NCBI RefSeq assembly: GCF_019977295.1
Contig: NZ_AP024651.1
Location: forward strand, 1,426,001 to 1,490,000
Direction of reading: 5' to 3'
Source of the DNA: Arthrobacter sp. StoSoilB20
GTDB lineage: Bacteria > Actinomycetota > Actinomycetes > Actinomycetales > Micrococcaceae
DNA: 64,000 nucleotides
This document shows positions 35,506 to 44,362 of the stretch, piece after piece (the first letter of the stretch is position 1; each line of letters opens with the position of its first letter). The position numbers and the translations under genes were made by a program. Under the pieces are notes generated by a model, which ran no database searches, was not told the DNA's origin, and was given only the letters and a program-made list of their open reading frames with translations.

Positions 35506-36933
35506 CTAAGCCTTGTGGGCGGGGGAAGTCATGGTGGTGACGTCCAGGGCCTTGTCCAGGTCGGCCTCGGAGACCTTGCCTTCGCCCTCGCCGACGAAGC
35601 CAAGCTTCTCGGTTGCCTGGCGGATGGTCAGGCCTTCTTTGACAGCGATCTTGGCGATCTTTGCCGCGTTTTCGTACCCGATGTACTTGTTCAGCGGGGT
35701 CACGATGGACGGGGAAGCCTCGGCCAGGAAGCGGGCGCGCTCAACGTTGGCGGTGATGCCATCGATCATCTTGTCGGCCATGACACGGCTGGTGTTGGCC
35801 AGCAAGCGGATGGATTCGAGCAGGTTGGCGGCCATGACGGGGATGCCCACGTTCAGCTCGAAGGCGCCGTTGGTGCCGGACCAGGCGATGGCGGTGTCGT
35901 TGCCGATGACCTGTGCGCAGACCATGATGGACGCTTCGCAGATGACCGGGTTGACCTTGCCCGGCATGATGGAGGAGCCCGGCTGAAGGTCAGGGATGGC
36001 GATTTCGCCGAGGCCCGTGTTGGGGCCCGAGCCCATCCAGCGGAGATCGTTGTTGATCTTCATGAAGGAGATGGCGATGTTGCGGAGCTGGCTGGAGCCT
36101 TCGATCAGGCCGTCGCGGTTGGCCTGTGCCTCGAAGTGGTCGCGGGCCTCGGTCAGCGGCAGGCCGGTGTCGGCAGCCAGGAGTTCGATGACGCGCTCCG
36201 GGAAGCCTGCAGGGGTGTTGATGCCGGTGCCTACAGCGGTGCCGCCGAGGGGAACTTCGGCAACGCGGGGGAGCGCGGCGTTGATGCGCTCGATGCCGTA
36301 GCGGACCTGGGCTGCGTAGCCACCGAACTCCTGGCCCAGCATGACCGGCGTAGCGTCCATGAGGTGCGTGCGGCCGGACTTGACGACGTCCTTGAACTCA
36401 ACGGCCTTGCGGTCCAGCGAAGCTGCCAGGTACTCAAGGGCCGGGATCAGGTCGTTGATGAGGGCGGAGGTCGCGGCAACGTGGACGGAGGTCGGGAAGA
36501 CGTCGTTGGAGGACTGCGAAGCGTTCACGTGGTCATTCGGGTGAACAACTTTCTCGCTCCCGGCGGCCGCGAGGGCGCGCGATGCGAGCTCGGCGATGAC
36601 CTCGTTGGTGTTCATGTTGGACGAGGTGCCCGAACCGGTCTGGAAAACGTCGATCGGGAAGTCGCCGTCGTACTTGCCCGTGGCAACTTCATCGGCAGCG
36701 GCGGCGATGGCCTCGGCGAGCTCACCATCGAGCACCCCCAGTTCGGCGTTTGCCAGTGCAGCTGCCTTCTTCACGCGGGCCAGGGCCTCGATGTGTGTGC
36801 GCTCAAGCGTCTTGCCGGAGATCGGGAAGTTCTCCACAGCACGCTGCGTCTGGGCGCGGTACAGGGCGTTCACGGGGACGCGAACTTCGCCCATCGTGTC
36901 ATGTTCAATACGGAACTCAGTGGTGGAAGTCAT
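35506..36933 (-). CDS. fumC: Class II fumarate hydratase
   Basis: Iron-independent fumarase interconverting fumarate and malate in the TCA cycle. The 475-residue product has [57 protein letters not shown], the superfamily signature [11 protein letters not shown] and the C-terminal [15 protein letters not shown]. Start ATG 36933 lies 6 nt after TAAGCT, without Shine-Dalgarno. Neighbours carbonic anhydrase, DUF4245 and FBPase repeat the mycobacterial Rv1098c-Rv1100 grouping. Confidence 0.96.
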   Translation of the reverse strand: MTSTTEFRIEHDTMGEVRVPVNALYRAQTQRAVENFPISGKTLERTHIEALARVKKAAALANAELGVLDGELAEAIAAAADEVATGKYDGDFPIDVFQTGSGTSSNMNTNEVIAELASRALAAAGSEKVVHPNDHVNASQSSNDVFPTSVHVAATSALINDLIPALEYLAASLDRKAVEFKDVVKSGRTHLMDATPVMLGQEFGGYAAQVRYGIERINAALPRVAEVPLGGTAVGTGINTPAGFPERVIELLAADTGLPLTEARDHFEAQANRDGLIEGSSQLRNIAISFMKINNDLRWMGSGPNTGLGEIAIPDLQPGSSIMPGKVNPVICEASIMVCAQVIGNDTAIAWSGTNGAFELNVGIPVMAANLLESIRLLANTSRVMADKMIDGITANVERARFLAEASPSIVTPLNKYIGYENAAKIAKIAVKEGLTIRQATEKLGFVGEGEGKVSEADLDKALDVTTMTSPAHKA

Positions 36934-36945
36934 GGGGCTAGCTTA
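36931..36945 (-). promoter_or_regulatory. Leaderless promoter of fumC
   Basis: On the minus strand TAAGCT, six bases, ATG. Confidence 0.65.
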
Positions 36946-37020
36946 GGGCGGTTGGACGCCTCACAGAAAACCCGGAGGGGAGTGCTACGTGCTCCGGCAC
37001 GGCGGCCGGAGCACGACTCC

Positions 37021-37635
37021 TTAGAGCTTGCCGATCCCGGAAACGAGGGCCGCGCGGCCTTCATCGAGTTTGTAGGACAGGCCGATCACGGCCACACGGC
37101 CGTCGTCGATGGCGTCGGAAATCACACGTGAGCTGTCAGCCAGGCGGGCGGCTGTCTGCTTCACATGCTCCACCACCATGTCGTTGACGTCGTCCTGGTT
37201 ATTGCGCCGGGCCGTCAAGACCGAGGGCGTGATGCGCTCCACGAGGTCGCGGATGAAGCCGGGAGGCATCTCGCCGGTTTCCACAGCAGCCTTGGTGGCC
37301 TTCACCGCACCGCAGCTGTCATGGCCGAGGATCACGATCAGCGGGACACGGAGTTCGCTGATGCTGTACTCGAGGGAACCAAGGACTGCGTCATCAATGA
37401 CCTGGCCGGCGGTTCGGACCACGAAGGCGTCACCGAGGCCCAGGTCAAAAATGATTTCGGCAGCGAGCCGGGAGTCCGAGCAGCCGAAGATCACGGCAAA
37501 CGGATTCTGGTTCTCAATCAGTGACGATCGTCGCGAAGCGTCCTGGTTGGGGTGCAGGGATTCGCCGGAAACAAAACGTTCGTTGCCCTCGCGGAGACGG
37601 CGCCACGCCAGGGCTGGAGTCAGGTAAGTAGGCAC
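37021..37635 (-). CDS. Beta-class carbonic anhydrase
   Basis: Zinc enzyme hydrating CO2 to bicarbonate in the cytosol, 204 residues. Zinc and catalytic residues are Cys52, Asp54 and Arg56 in FGCSDSRLAAE, and His105 and Cys108 in GHDSCGAV. NERFVSGES at the N-terminus is typical. GTG 37635 follows TAAAGT by 7 nt with no Shine-Dalgarno. Single gene between DUF4245 and fumC, probably supplying bicarbonate for anaplerosis; that link is an inference. Confidence 0.93.
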   Translation of the reverse strand: MPTYLTPALAWRRLREGNERFVSGESLHPNQDASRRSSLIENQNPFAVIFGCSDSRLAAEIIFDLGLGDAFVVRTAGQVIDDAVLGSLEYSISELRVPLIVILGHDSCGAVKATKAAVETGEMPPGFIRDLVERITPSVLTARRNNQDDVNDMVVEHVKQTAARLADSSRVISDAIDDGRVAVIGLSYKLDEGRAALVSGIGKL

Positions 37636-37648
37636 GAGCCTTACTTTA
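37633..37648 (-). promoter_or_regulatory. Leaderless promoter of the carbonic anhydrase gene
   Basis: On the minus strand TAAAGT, seven bases, GTG. Confidence 0.55.
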
Positions 37649-37686
37649 CGACGCGGAGAGTGCAGTCCGTGAAACTGTTGCGGCGA

Positions 37687-38388
37687 TTACGCGGACGGTT
37701 GCGACGAAGCCGTGCCTGAGGCCGGAGCGCTTGCGTCCGGGGCCTGGTCTGCAGACTTCACGACGGCGGCGGCGAGCGTAGCGAACTCGTCAAGACTTGC
37801 CGTGCCGCTCAGGATCAGGGTGGTACCCCGGTAGTCCAGGACCATACTGCGCTTTTCCTTGCCGGAATCGCGCAGTTCCCAGTCCTGGCCCCCGGCGTTG
37901 CGCGTGCCGGTGACGGGGAGGTTTTCCGTCTGCTGCAGGACCCAGGTGGGGTTGGCCTTATTGGTCTGGGTCAGGCCAATGAAGCCCTCTTTGGGGGTCA
38001 GGAAACCAATCTCCCAGGTGGGGACACCGCTTCCGGAACCCGATTCCCACCGGGCGTAATTGGGTTTGAATGTGTCGCCTGTATCTGGGGTCACGGGTGT
38101 GAATCCCGCCACACCGGTGGCGTTGCGGGCGATCGCGGTGACATCAATATCGGGCCTGAAGCCCTCGCCCTTGGGAGCCGGGTTCATCAAGACGATGGGA
38201 AGGAAAGCGAGAACGCAGACCAGCAGCGCGATGACCATGCCGATGACCGAAGCATTGGCCCGTTTGGCAGCTTTCGCCGCAATCACGGGTTTATACGGGG
38301 CATCCGGGATGGCCTGGGCATCGGTTTCGGTGGCCGGTGCAGCGTCGGATTGGTTCTCAGCTGCGGGCTTGTCCTGCGTTTCACTCAC
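37687..38388 (-). CDS. DUF4245 membrane-anchored protein
   Basis: 233 residues: an Ala/Asp/Glu-rich cytoplasmic N-terminus, one transmembrane helix (ASVIGMVIALLVCVLAFLPIVLM), then an extracytoplasmic domain with FKPNYARWESGSGSGVPTWEIGFLTPKEGFIGLTQT and a low-complexity tail. Family DUF4245 is restricted to actinobacteria and lies next to glpX/fum (Rv1100 position). GTG 38388 is chosen because GATCAT lies 6 nt upstream, though ATG 38406 is in frame. Divergent from glpX. Function unknown. Confidence 0.85.
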   Translation of the reverse strand: MSETQDKPAAENQSDAAPATETDAQAIPDAPYKPVIAAKAAKRANASVIGMVIALLVCVLAFLPIVLMNPAPKGEGFRPDIDVTAIARNATGVAGFTPVTPDTGDTFKPNYARWESGSGSGVPTWEIGFLTPKEGFIGLTQTNKANPTWVLQQTENLPVTGTRNAGGQDWELRDSGKEKRSMVLDYRGTTLILSGTASLDEFATLAAAVVKSADQAPDASAPASGTASSQPSA

Positions 38389-38489
38389 CCCTCCATGATC
38401 CCCCATGGCAGCGGGGAACACACATCCGGGACCTCACCGGCGGTATTGCGGGCCGTGGTCATCCAACGACCTCCGGTGGACGCGGCGAC

Positions 38490-38495
38490 TATGAT
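38490..38495 (+). promoter_or_regulatory. Possible -10 box of glpX
   Basis: TATGAT, 83 bp before GTG 38573; no convincing -35. It implies a leader of about 70 nt containing the Shine-Dalgarno. Confidence 0.45.
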
Positions 38496-38572
38496 CGTTG
38501 TTAGAGGAACCCCGGGTTGCCCCGCGCAACCGTGTCCGGTCCCGTGAATCGTCACTCGAAGAAGAGGTTCAA

Positions 38573-39610
38573 GTGTCTCCTGCACCAATGACCCAGCAGT
38601 ATTCCACGATTTCGCCGTCGCTCGCCGTCGGCATCGACGAACCCGACCGCAACCTTGCGCTTGAACTCGTCCGCGTCACCGAGGCCGCGGCTATTGCCGG
38701 TGGCCACTGGGTAGGTTTCGGTGACAAAAACAAGGCAGACGGCGCCGCCGTCGATGCCATGCGTTCATTCCTTCAAACCGTCCACTTCAACGGCGTCGTG
38801 GTCATCGGTGAAGGCGAAAAAGATGAAGCCCCCATGCTGTTCAACGGCGAGCAGGTTGGTGACGGCACCGGTCCCGAGTGTGACGTCGCCGTCGACCCCA
38901 TCGATGGAACCCGCCTGACCGCCCTCGGCATCAACAACGCCCTCGCAGTGCTTGCAGTGGCCGAGCGCGGATCCATGTTCGACCCCTCCGCTGTGTTCTA
39001 CATGGAGAAGCTCGTCACCGGCCCCGAAGCAGCCGACATGGTGGACCTTCGCCTGCCCGTCAAGCAGAACCTGCACCTCATTGCCAAGGCAAAGGGTGTC
39101 AAGGTCAACCAGCTCAACGTCATGATCCTGGATCGCGACCGCCACCGTCCGCTCGTCGAAGAAATCCGCGAAGCAGGCGCACGCACCAAGTTCATCATGG
39201 ACGGCGACGTCGCCGGCGCCATCGCAGCGGCCCGCTCCGGCACCGGCGTGGATGCCCTTATGGGCATCGGAGGCACCCCGGAAGGCATCGTCACCGCCTG
39301 CGCCATCAAGTCCCTCGGTGGTGTTATCCAGGGCCGCCTGTGGCCCACCTCGGACGACGAGAAGCAGAAGGCCATCGACGCCGGACACGACCTCGACCGC
39401 GTCCTGTCCACCAACGATCTCGTGACCTCGGACAACTGCTACTTCGCAGCCACCGGCATCACGGACGGCGACCTCCTTCACGGCGTGCGCTACCAGAAGG
39501 ACCGCGTCATGACGCAGTCCATCGTGATGCGCTCCAAGTCCGGGACTGTGCGCTTCGTCGAGGCTGAGCACCACGCATCCAAGTGGGAGACGTACGCGCG
39601 CAAGCCGTAA
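38573..39610 (+). CDS. glpX: Class II fructose-1,6-bisphosphatase (GlpX)
   Basis: Gluconeogenic phosphatase removing the C1 phosphate of fructose-1,6-bisphosphate. The 345-residue protein shows GHWVGFGDKNKADGAAVDAMR, VVIGEGEKDEAPML and the metal-binding VDPIDGTRLTALG, then AGARTKFIMDGDVAGAIAAA and GIGGTPEGIVTACAIKSLGG. GTG 38573 follows AGAGG by 5 nt; GTG reads as MSPAPMTQQYST. In actinobacteria GlpX is usually the main FBPase. A large palindromic element follows the gene. Confidence 0.95.
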   Translation: MSPAPMTQQYSTISPSLAVGIDEPDRNLALELVRVTEAAAIAGGHWVGFGDKNKADGAAVDAMRSFLQTVHFNGVVVIGEGEKDEAPMLFNGEQVGDGTGPECDVAVDPIDGTRLTALGINNALAVLAVAERGSMFDPSAVFYMEKLVTGPEAADMVDLRLPVKQNLHLIAKAKGVKVNQLNVMILDRDRHRPLVEEIREAGARTKFIMDGDVAGAIAAARSGTGVDALMGIGGTPEGIVTACAIKSLGGVIQGRLWPTSDDEKQKAIDAGHDLDRVLSTNDLVTSDNCYFAATGITDGDLLHGVRYQKDRVMTQSIVMRSKSGTVRFVEAEHHASKWETYARKP

Positions 39611-39624
39611 CCCCCGGGTTTAAC

Positions 39625-39708
39625 AGAAGGACGGCGAGCATCGCTCGGCGGCTATCTCCTCGTACCTCGTCGATTTGATGCCGCTTTCGCGATACTCGCC
39701 GTCCTTCT
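39625..39708. terminator. Large imperfect palindrome after glpX
   Basis: AGAAGGACGGCGAG-C-ATCGC pairs with GCGAT-A-CTCGCCGTCCTTCT across a 44-base interior. It could be a terminator or a cruciform-forming insertion. Confidence 0.6.
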
Positions 39709-39918
39709 CTGTGTCCGGCCACGTTCGGCTTCGCGCTGCTAAAGGGTGGGGGAGGGTGTGCCCGGGGTGTGCCTTCACCACCTAGTTTGATTGCGTACTC
39801 CTCGGTGCGCGCCGGGAAGCAGGGTGTGTCGGGGTCGGAGCCGGCCCAGAGTGGGTGGTGGCAGTGACACCTGATTTAGTGCGCGAGGCCGGCGGTCAGG
39901 GTTAGGGGAGGTCCGGGC
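39709..39918. other. Intergenic, nothing recognised
   Basis: About 210 bp between the palindrome and the stop of the FemAB-like gene. It is G-rich with no supported ORF, RNA gene or repeat. Confidence 0.5.
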
Positions 39919-40854
39919 CTAGCGGACTTTGTCGCGGAGCTTTCTGGCCAGCTGGTATGCCCCGTAGCGGAGTTTGTTGAGCGGGAGGTCCCAGGTGCCG
40001 GGATAGGACACTTCGCGGCCGCCGAAGGATTTCTTGAACGCCGTGAAGCCCGCCCACTTGTGGTCAGGCTGGTCCTCGGGAGCCACACCCCAGAGGTCCA
40101 CGTGCTTCAAGCCCTTCTCCTTGGCATCGGCCATCAGCGTCACCAGGAGGGGGATGCCGGCACTGAGCTTGCGGTGGGTATCGTCCAGGGCAGCGTGGGC
40201 GTAGACGCGGGTGTCAGCGGAGTCGTAGGCGAAGGCGGCGGCGATCGGCTCGCCCTCCAGTTCGGCGATAAAGAGTGTTCCGCAGCCTACAGGCAGCAGG
40301 GAGGCAGCCACCTGGGTGAGGTATTCATCGCTTTGGGGTTTGAAGCCGTTCCGCGCAGCAGTCAGGTGCAGGAAGTGCAGGAGAATCCTGATGTCGGCCG
40401 GATCCTGTGAAGCCCGGAAGGTCACACCCTTTTTGTGGATGTTCCGGTACAGATTCCTGTTGGTCGGCTTCATGCCTGCCAGGACCTCTTTGAAATCTCC
40501 GTCGAGGTCCACGATCCAGCTGAGCTCGGGCTGCTGGTTTACCGGCGCGGGACGCATGCCGCGCGAGCGGAGGAGGGGACCGGCGTCGGAGGCGTTGAAA
40601 CCGGAAGCGGCAGGTTCCATCCGGACGAAGACCGCATGGACCTTCCTGGCCAAAGCCACCAAAGCTGCAGTAGCGGCGTCGAAGGCTTCAACCGACTCTG
40701 CCACAGGGCCGTAGGGAGCATAAATGACCTTGCCCGCAGGGTTCTTCTCCTCGATGGCCAGGAAGCTCCAGCCAGGACCGGACTGTTCGTGGACGCGGCG
40801 GCCCAGGGAACGCTGGACGGCAGCCCAAGCGGGCGTTTGCAGGAAAAACTCCAT
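39919..40854 (-). CDS. FemAB-like peptidoglycan bridge aminoacyltransferase
   Basis: Double-GNAT-fold enzyme of 311 residues in the FemX/FemAB group, which transfers amino acids from aminoacyl-tRNA to the lipid II stem peptide at the inner membrane face. Family features: FLQTPAWAAVQRSLG at the start, LAGMKPTNRNLYRNIHKKGVTF, AARNGFKPQSDEYL and HAALDDTHRKLSAGIPLLVTLMADAKEKGLKHVDLWGVAPEDQPDHKWAGFTAFKKSFGG. It starts 3 bp after manA and ends the pur-LCP operon. The host's interpeptide bridge composition would identify its substrate. Confidence 0.88.
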   Translation of the reverse strand: MEFFLQTPAWAAVQRSLGRRVHEQSGPGWSFLAIEEKNPAGKVIYAPYGPVAESVEAFDAATAALVALARKVHAVFVRMEPAASGFNASDAGPLLRSRGMRPAPVNQQPELSWIVDLDGDFKEVLAGMKPTNRNLYRNIHKKGVTFRASQDPADIRILLHFLHLTAARNGFKPQSDEYLTQVAASLLPVGCGTLFIAELEGEPIAAAFAYDSADTRVYAHAALDDTHRKLSAGIPLLVTLMADAKEKGLKHVDLWGVAPEDQPDHKWAGFTAFKKSFGGREVSYPGTWDLPLNKLRYGAYQLARKLRDKVR

Positions 40855-40857
40855 GGA

Positions 40858-42108
40858 TCAGTTCCCCAGCCCGGTGGTCACCGCAAAGGCGACGCTGACC
40901 TCTGTGGTGCCCTGCACGGGGTGGACGTTGACGGGAGCCTCAATGTCGGGAACAAAAGCGGCTGCACCGCGCCCAAGCCGGAGGTCGCTCTTGGGCGAGT
41001 CAAGCAGCACCGAACCTGAAACCACCACGACGACGGCTGGCCCGGTTTGTGCCAAAGGCACCGGTTCGGCGCCAGGGGCAAGTTCGATGCGCTGCAACTG
41101 GAATTCCTTGAATGGCGGGCGATAAAGTTCCTGTCCGAATTCCGTCCCGCTGACCTGCACACGAGGAACTCCCAAGGCTTCGAACCGGACGGTCTTGAGG
41201 AGTTCGGGTACGTCAACGTGCTTGGGGGTGAGCCCGCCACGGAGCACGTTGTCGGAGGAAGCCATGACTTCCACGCCCAAGCCATGGAGGTACGCATGGA
41301 TATTTCCGGCCGGCAGGTACACGGCCTCGCCGGGCTCAAGGGACAGGTGGTTCAAGAGCAGGGAGATGAGGACGCCGGGATCGCCGGGGAAGGCTTCGTT
41401 GATATCCAGCATCGCAGCAAGAACCCCACGATGCGGTTCCAACGGCGCGCCGGCTGAGAAGACGGCAACTACTTCGTTGATGGCATCGGAAACCTGGCTG
41501 CCACCCTCAATGAGGCGGCTGAAGGCTGCTTTCAGGGCAGCGGGCTCCTCGGGCAGGCCGAGATCGGAAATGACGCTGGAAATCACGGGCGGGACAGCGA
41601 CGGCAGCGGAATCAAGGACGCGGGCCAAGTGTTCAAAGACGGCCTTGGACCCGGCAGCAGGACGGAAGCCGCACAGAGCCTTGAACGGAGTCAACGCAAA
41701 GATCATCTCCGGCTTGTGGTTGTCGTCCCGGTAATTGCGTTCTGCCGCATCAGCGGGGATGCCGGCGGCGTTCTCGCGGGCGAACCCCTCCATCGCCTGG
41801 TCCAAGCTGGGGTGGACTTGCAGGGACAACGGCTGTTCGGCAGCGAGCAACTTGGCCAGGAACGGCAAGCGGGGGCCGAACTCCGCCAGGCTCTCCGAAC
41901 CCAGGAACCGCTGGGGATCGGACTCGATCAGTGCATTCAGGGGCTGGGTAACACCGTTGGGGTGAACAGCCGTGGAGGGGGAGTCAGGGTGGGCTCCGAT
42001 CCACATTTCCGCCTCGGGGCCACCGGAGGCCGGCCGCCCCAGCAAGTCTGCGATCGCCGTCGTCGAACCCCACGCATAGGGTCGCAAAACATTCTCAATC
42101 TGGTACAC
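40858..42108 (-). CDS. manA: Mannose-6-phosphate isomerase, class I
   Basis: Zinc cupin enzyme interconverting mannose-6-phosphate and fructose-6-phosphate, the entry to GDP-mannose and mannosylated envelope glycans. The 416-residue product begins NVLRPYAWGSTTAIADLLG and has EMWIGAHPDSPS, LPFLAKLLAAEQPLSLQVHPSLDQA (zinc ligands), FAREN..YRDDNHKPEMIFALTPFKALCGF and VYLPAGNIHAYLHGLGVEVMASSDNVLRGGLTPKHVDVPEL. GTG 42108 with AAGGA about 11 nt upstream. In mycobacteria manA lies by manB and DUF3499; here it has joined the purKE-LCP operon. Confidence 0.95.
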   Translation of the reverse strand: MYQIENVLRPYAWGSTTAIADLLGRPASGGPEAEMWIGAHPDSPSTAVHPNGVTQPLNALIESDPQRFLGSESLAEFGPRLPFLAKLLAAEQPLSLQVHPSLDQAMEGFARENAAGIPADAAERNYRDDNHKPEMIFALTPFKALCGFRPAAGSKAVFEHLARVLDSAAVAVPPVISSVISDLGLPEEPAALKAAFSRLIEGGSQVSDAINEVVAVFSAGAPLEPHRGVLAAMLDINEAFPGDPGVLISLLLNHLSLEPGEAVYLPAGNIHAYLHGLGVEVMASSDNVLRGGLTPKHVDVPELLKTVRFEALGVPRVQVSGTEFGQELYRPPFKEFQLQRIELAPGAEPVPLAQTGPAVVVVVSGSVLLDSPKSDLRLGRGAAAFVPDIEAPVNVHPVQGTTEVSVAFAVTTGLGN

Positions 42109-42161
42109 GAAAGAAAGTCCTTATCGTTGCGCTGGACGTGGGGTTGAACGGAGCTGCAAGC

Positions 42162-43787
42162 CTACAGTGGTGCGCACTGCCCGTTGGTTGCCACAAGGTC
42201 ACGTATGCCTTGCTCATCGCCCTGGGCCTTGAGGCCGTTCAAGAGTTCGATGGTGATCGGGGTGCCGTCCGGTGTGGTGGTCACAGGAGTGAAATCGGCC
42301 GACGGTGAGGGAAGCTGGCCAGCCGGGCGGCTGCCTGCAACAGGCCCGGCCGCCACGATGGTTCCAGCAGCTGCGCCGTTGCCGGTCACGAGGGCGTCAT
42401 CGGCCCTGGGGCCGTTGGATCCGGCGAGGGTTTCCTGGACCTTGGAGTGGATGAGGTCGAAGTCCGGGACGGTGGAGAATGACGCGTCGAAGTCCGGTGG
42501 TCCGATGGTGAGCCGTTTGACAGGCTGATTCTTGGACTTCAAGGCGAGGTCCACGAAGCTCCCCAACTGGTTGGAGGAAATGTTCGAGTCGACGACTTTG
42601 GTTCCGGCGTTGGCGATGTCTTCGAACTTGGTCAGCAGGGTGGCCGGATCAAGTTGCTTGAGCATGGCCTGCTGCACGCACTGCTGGCGTGCGATGCGGG
42701 CGTAGTCGTCCACGAACTCACGGGACCGCCCGTACCACAGGGCATGGAAGCCATCCAGGTGCTGGTCGCCGGCCGGTATCCAGCCGTCGGGCATGCCATG
42801 GATGCCGTTGGCTTCGTCAGTCACAGGGCCGCTGATGGGCACCCAGCCGCCGGCCTTGATGCGGATGCCACCCATGGCGTCAATGAGTTTGGCAAAACCA
42901 TCCATGTCCACCAGCACGTAGGCCTGGACAGTGATTCCCAAGGTGCCGGAAACGGCTTCCAGAGTGGCTTGCGCTCCGGGGTCGGCCACACCGGGGTAGA
43001 GGTCCTTGTAGTTGTTGGTGACCTCGGTATTGACCGCATTGATAAGGCATTCGTCGCCGCAGTTGTAGCCGTCCGGGTAGATCTTCCGCATAGGCGAACC
43101 TTCGCTGAACTGGGCGTTCTGAAGATTTCTGGGGACCGAGATGATGGCGCTTTCGCCCGTCTTGGCATCAACGCTGATGACCGAAAGGCTGTCCGGGCGG
43201 CGTCCCGTCCTGTCGTCCCCGGCGTCCCCACCCATCATGAGGAAGTTGTAACGTCCGTCCACGGGTTCGATGGCGGGGCCGGCATCGAAGATACTGCCGA
43301 TGGCATTCCGGCTGACGTTGAGGACGTAGGCGATATAACCGAGCGAACCGCTGGCAAGGATCGTTGAGGCTGCAAGGACCACGGCAATGATGGGCCGCAT
43401 CCCAGGTGCCAGCAGGGCCGGCCTGATGATCCTCAAAGTGTTAAGAAAAAGGTAGGCCCACCCCAAGGCCAGGGCCACCAGGACCACAATGATCAACAGG
43501 GAACCGATTGGGTGGGTGAACACACTGAGCAACAGGGTCCGGTTGACCATGGCGATGAACAAGGTAACCAGCGCCAGGGCCCACACCGCGAGCGTCACGC
43601 GCAGCGCCACCCGGCCAAGCCTCCGGTCGCCGGCAACGATCTGGGCACTGCCGGGAATGAAGAGGGTGAGCAGGACCAGCACGAAGGCGCGTTTGGTCCG
43701 CACCGGGGCGCTGGCCCCGGACGGATAGCGAACGGGATCAGTCAGGGCGGAACCGGGCTGATTCTGAGTCTTGTGCATGGTGGTCAA
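42162..43787 (-). CDS. LytR-CpsA-Psr (LCP) family glycopolymer transferase
   Basis: 541-residue envelope enzyme that attaches lipid-linked glycopolymers (teichoic-acid-like or arabinogalactan-like) to peptidoglycan. Four hydrophobic segments fall in the first 170 residues, more than the single helix of classic LCPs. The catalytic domain follows: YNFLMMGGDAGDDRTGRRPDSLSVISVDAKTGESAIISVPRNLQNAQF, GYNCGDECLINAV (likely disulphide), YVLVDMDGFAKLIDAMGGI, HLDGFHALWYGRSREFVDDYARIARQQCVQQAML. A Ser/Pro/Thr tail and a conserved C-terminal cysteine follow. TTG 43787 is chosen because AGGAAGG lies 6 nt before it; ATG 43778 has no fitting site. Confidence 0.92.
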   Translation of the reverse strand: MTTMHKTQNQPGSALTDPVRYPSGASAPVRTKRAFVLVLLTLFIPGSAQIVAGDRRLGRVALRVTLAVWALALVTLFIAMVNRTLLLSVFTHPIGSLLIIVVLVALALGWAYLFLNTLRIIRPALLAPGMRPIIAVVLAASTILASGSLGYIAYVLNVSRNAIGSIFDAGPAIEPVDGRYNFLMMGGDAGDDRTGRRPDSLSVISVDAKTGESAIISVPRNLQNAQFSEGSPMRKIYPDGYNCGDECLINAVNTEVTNNYKDLYPGVADPGAQATLEAVSGTLGITVQAYVLVDMDGFAKLIDAMGGIRIKAGGWVPISGPVTDEANGIHGMPDGWIPAGDQHLDGFHALWYGRSREFVDDYARIARQQCVQQAMLKQLDPATLLTKFEDIANAGTKVVDSNISSNQLGSFVDLALKSKNQPVKRLTIGPPDFDASFSTVPDFDLIHSKVQETLAGSNGPRADDALVTGNGAAAGTIVAAGPVAGSRPAGQLPSPSADFTPVTTTPDGTPITIELLNGLKAQGDEQGIRDLVATNGQCAPL

Positions 43788-43798
43788 CCGGTGCCTTC

Positions 43799-44362
43799 CT
43801 AGCGGGGGCTCCGGGCTGAAGCGTTGGCCGGGGAGAAGACTTCCTCTACCTTGCGGCGCAGGTTTTCGCCCTTCTTGGTGGCGACGTCATTGAGTTCCTG
43901 GGCAAAGTCCACCAGATCAGCGCGGAGCTTCGCGGCGAGTTCGTCCGTTCCCGAAGCGAGCATGCGCACAGCAAGGAGGCCGGCGTTTCGTGCTCCGGCA
44001 ATCGAGACCGTAGCCACGGGGACACCGGCAGGCATCTGGACGATGGACAGCAGGGAATCCATGCCATCCAGGGTCTTAAGGGGAACGGGGACGCCGATGA
44101 CAGGAAGCGGTGTCACCGAGGCAAGCATGCCGGGGAGGTGGGCGGCGCCGCCGGCGCCGGCAATGATGACACGCAGCCCGCGTTCGTGCGCAGTCTGGCC
44201 GTAGCGGATCATTTCCGTGGGCATGCGGTGCGCGGACACGACGTCGGCTTCAAAAGGGATACCGAACTCGGCCAAGGCATCGGCTGCGGCTTCCATCACC
44301 GGCCAGTCTGAATCCGAACCCATCACGAGCCCTACCAGCGGGGCTGTTGCTTCTGACGTCAT
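43799..44362 (-). CDS. purE: N5-carboxyaminoimidazole ribonucleotide mutase
   Basis: Moves the carboxylate of N5-CAIR to C4 in de novo purine synthesis. The 187-residue protein has [69 protein letters not shown] and [35 protein letters not shown], all diagnostic of class I PurE. ATG overlaps the purK stop by 4 bp. Confidence 0.97.
   Translation of the reverse strand: MTSEATAPLVGLVMGSDSDWPVMEAAADALAEFGIPFEADVVSAHRMPTEMIRYGQTAHERGLRVIIAGAGGAAHLPGMLASVTPLPVIGVPVPLKTLDGMDSLLSIVQMPAGVPVATVSIAGARNAGLLAVRMLASGTDELAAKLRADLVDFAQELNDVATKKGENLRRKVEEVFSPANASARSPR

Noticed and set aside
35503..37131. 542-codon plus-strand frame opposite fumC
   Set aside because: Shadow ORF; the fumC frame has full family signatures, and this translation is Gly/Asp/Val low complexity.
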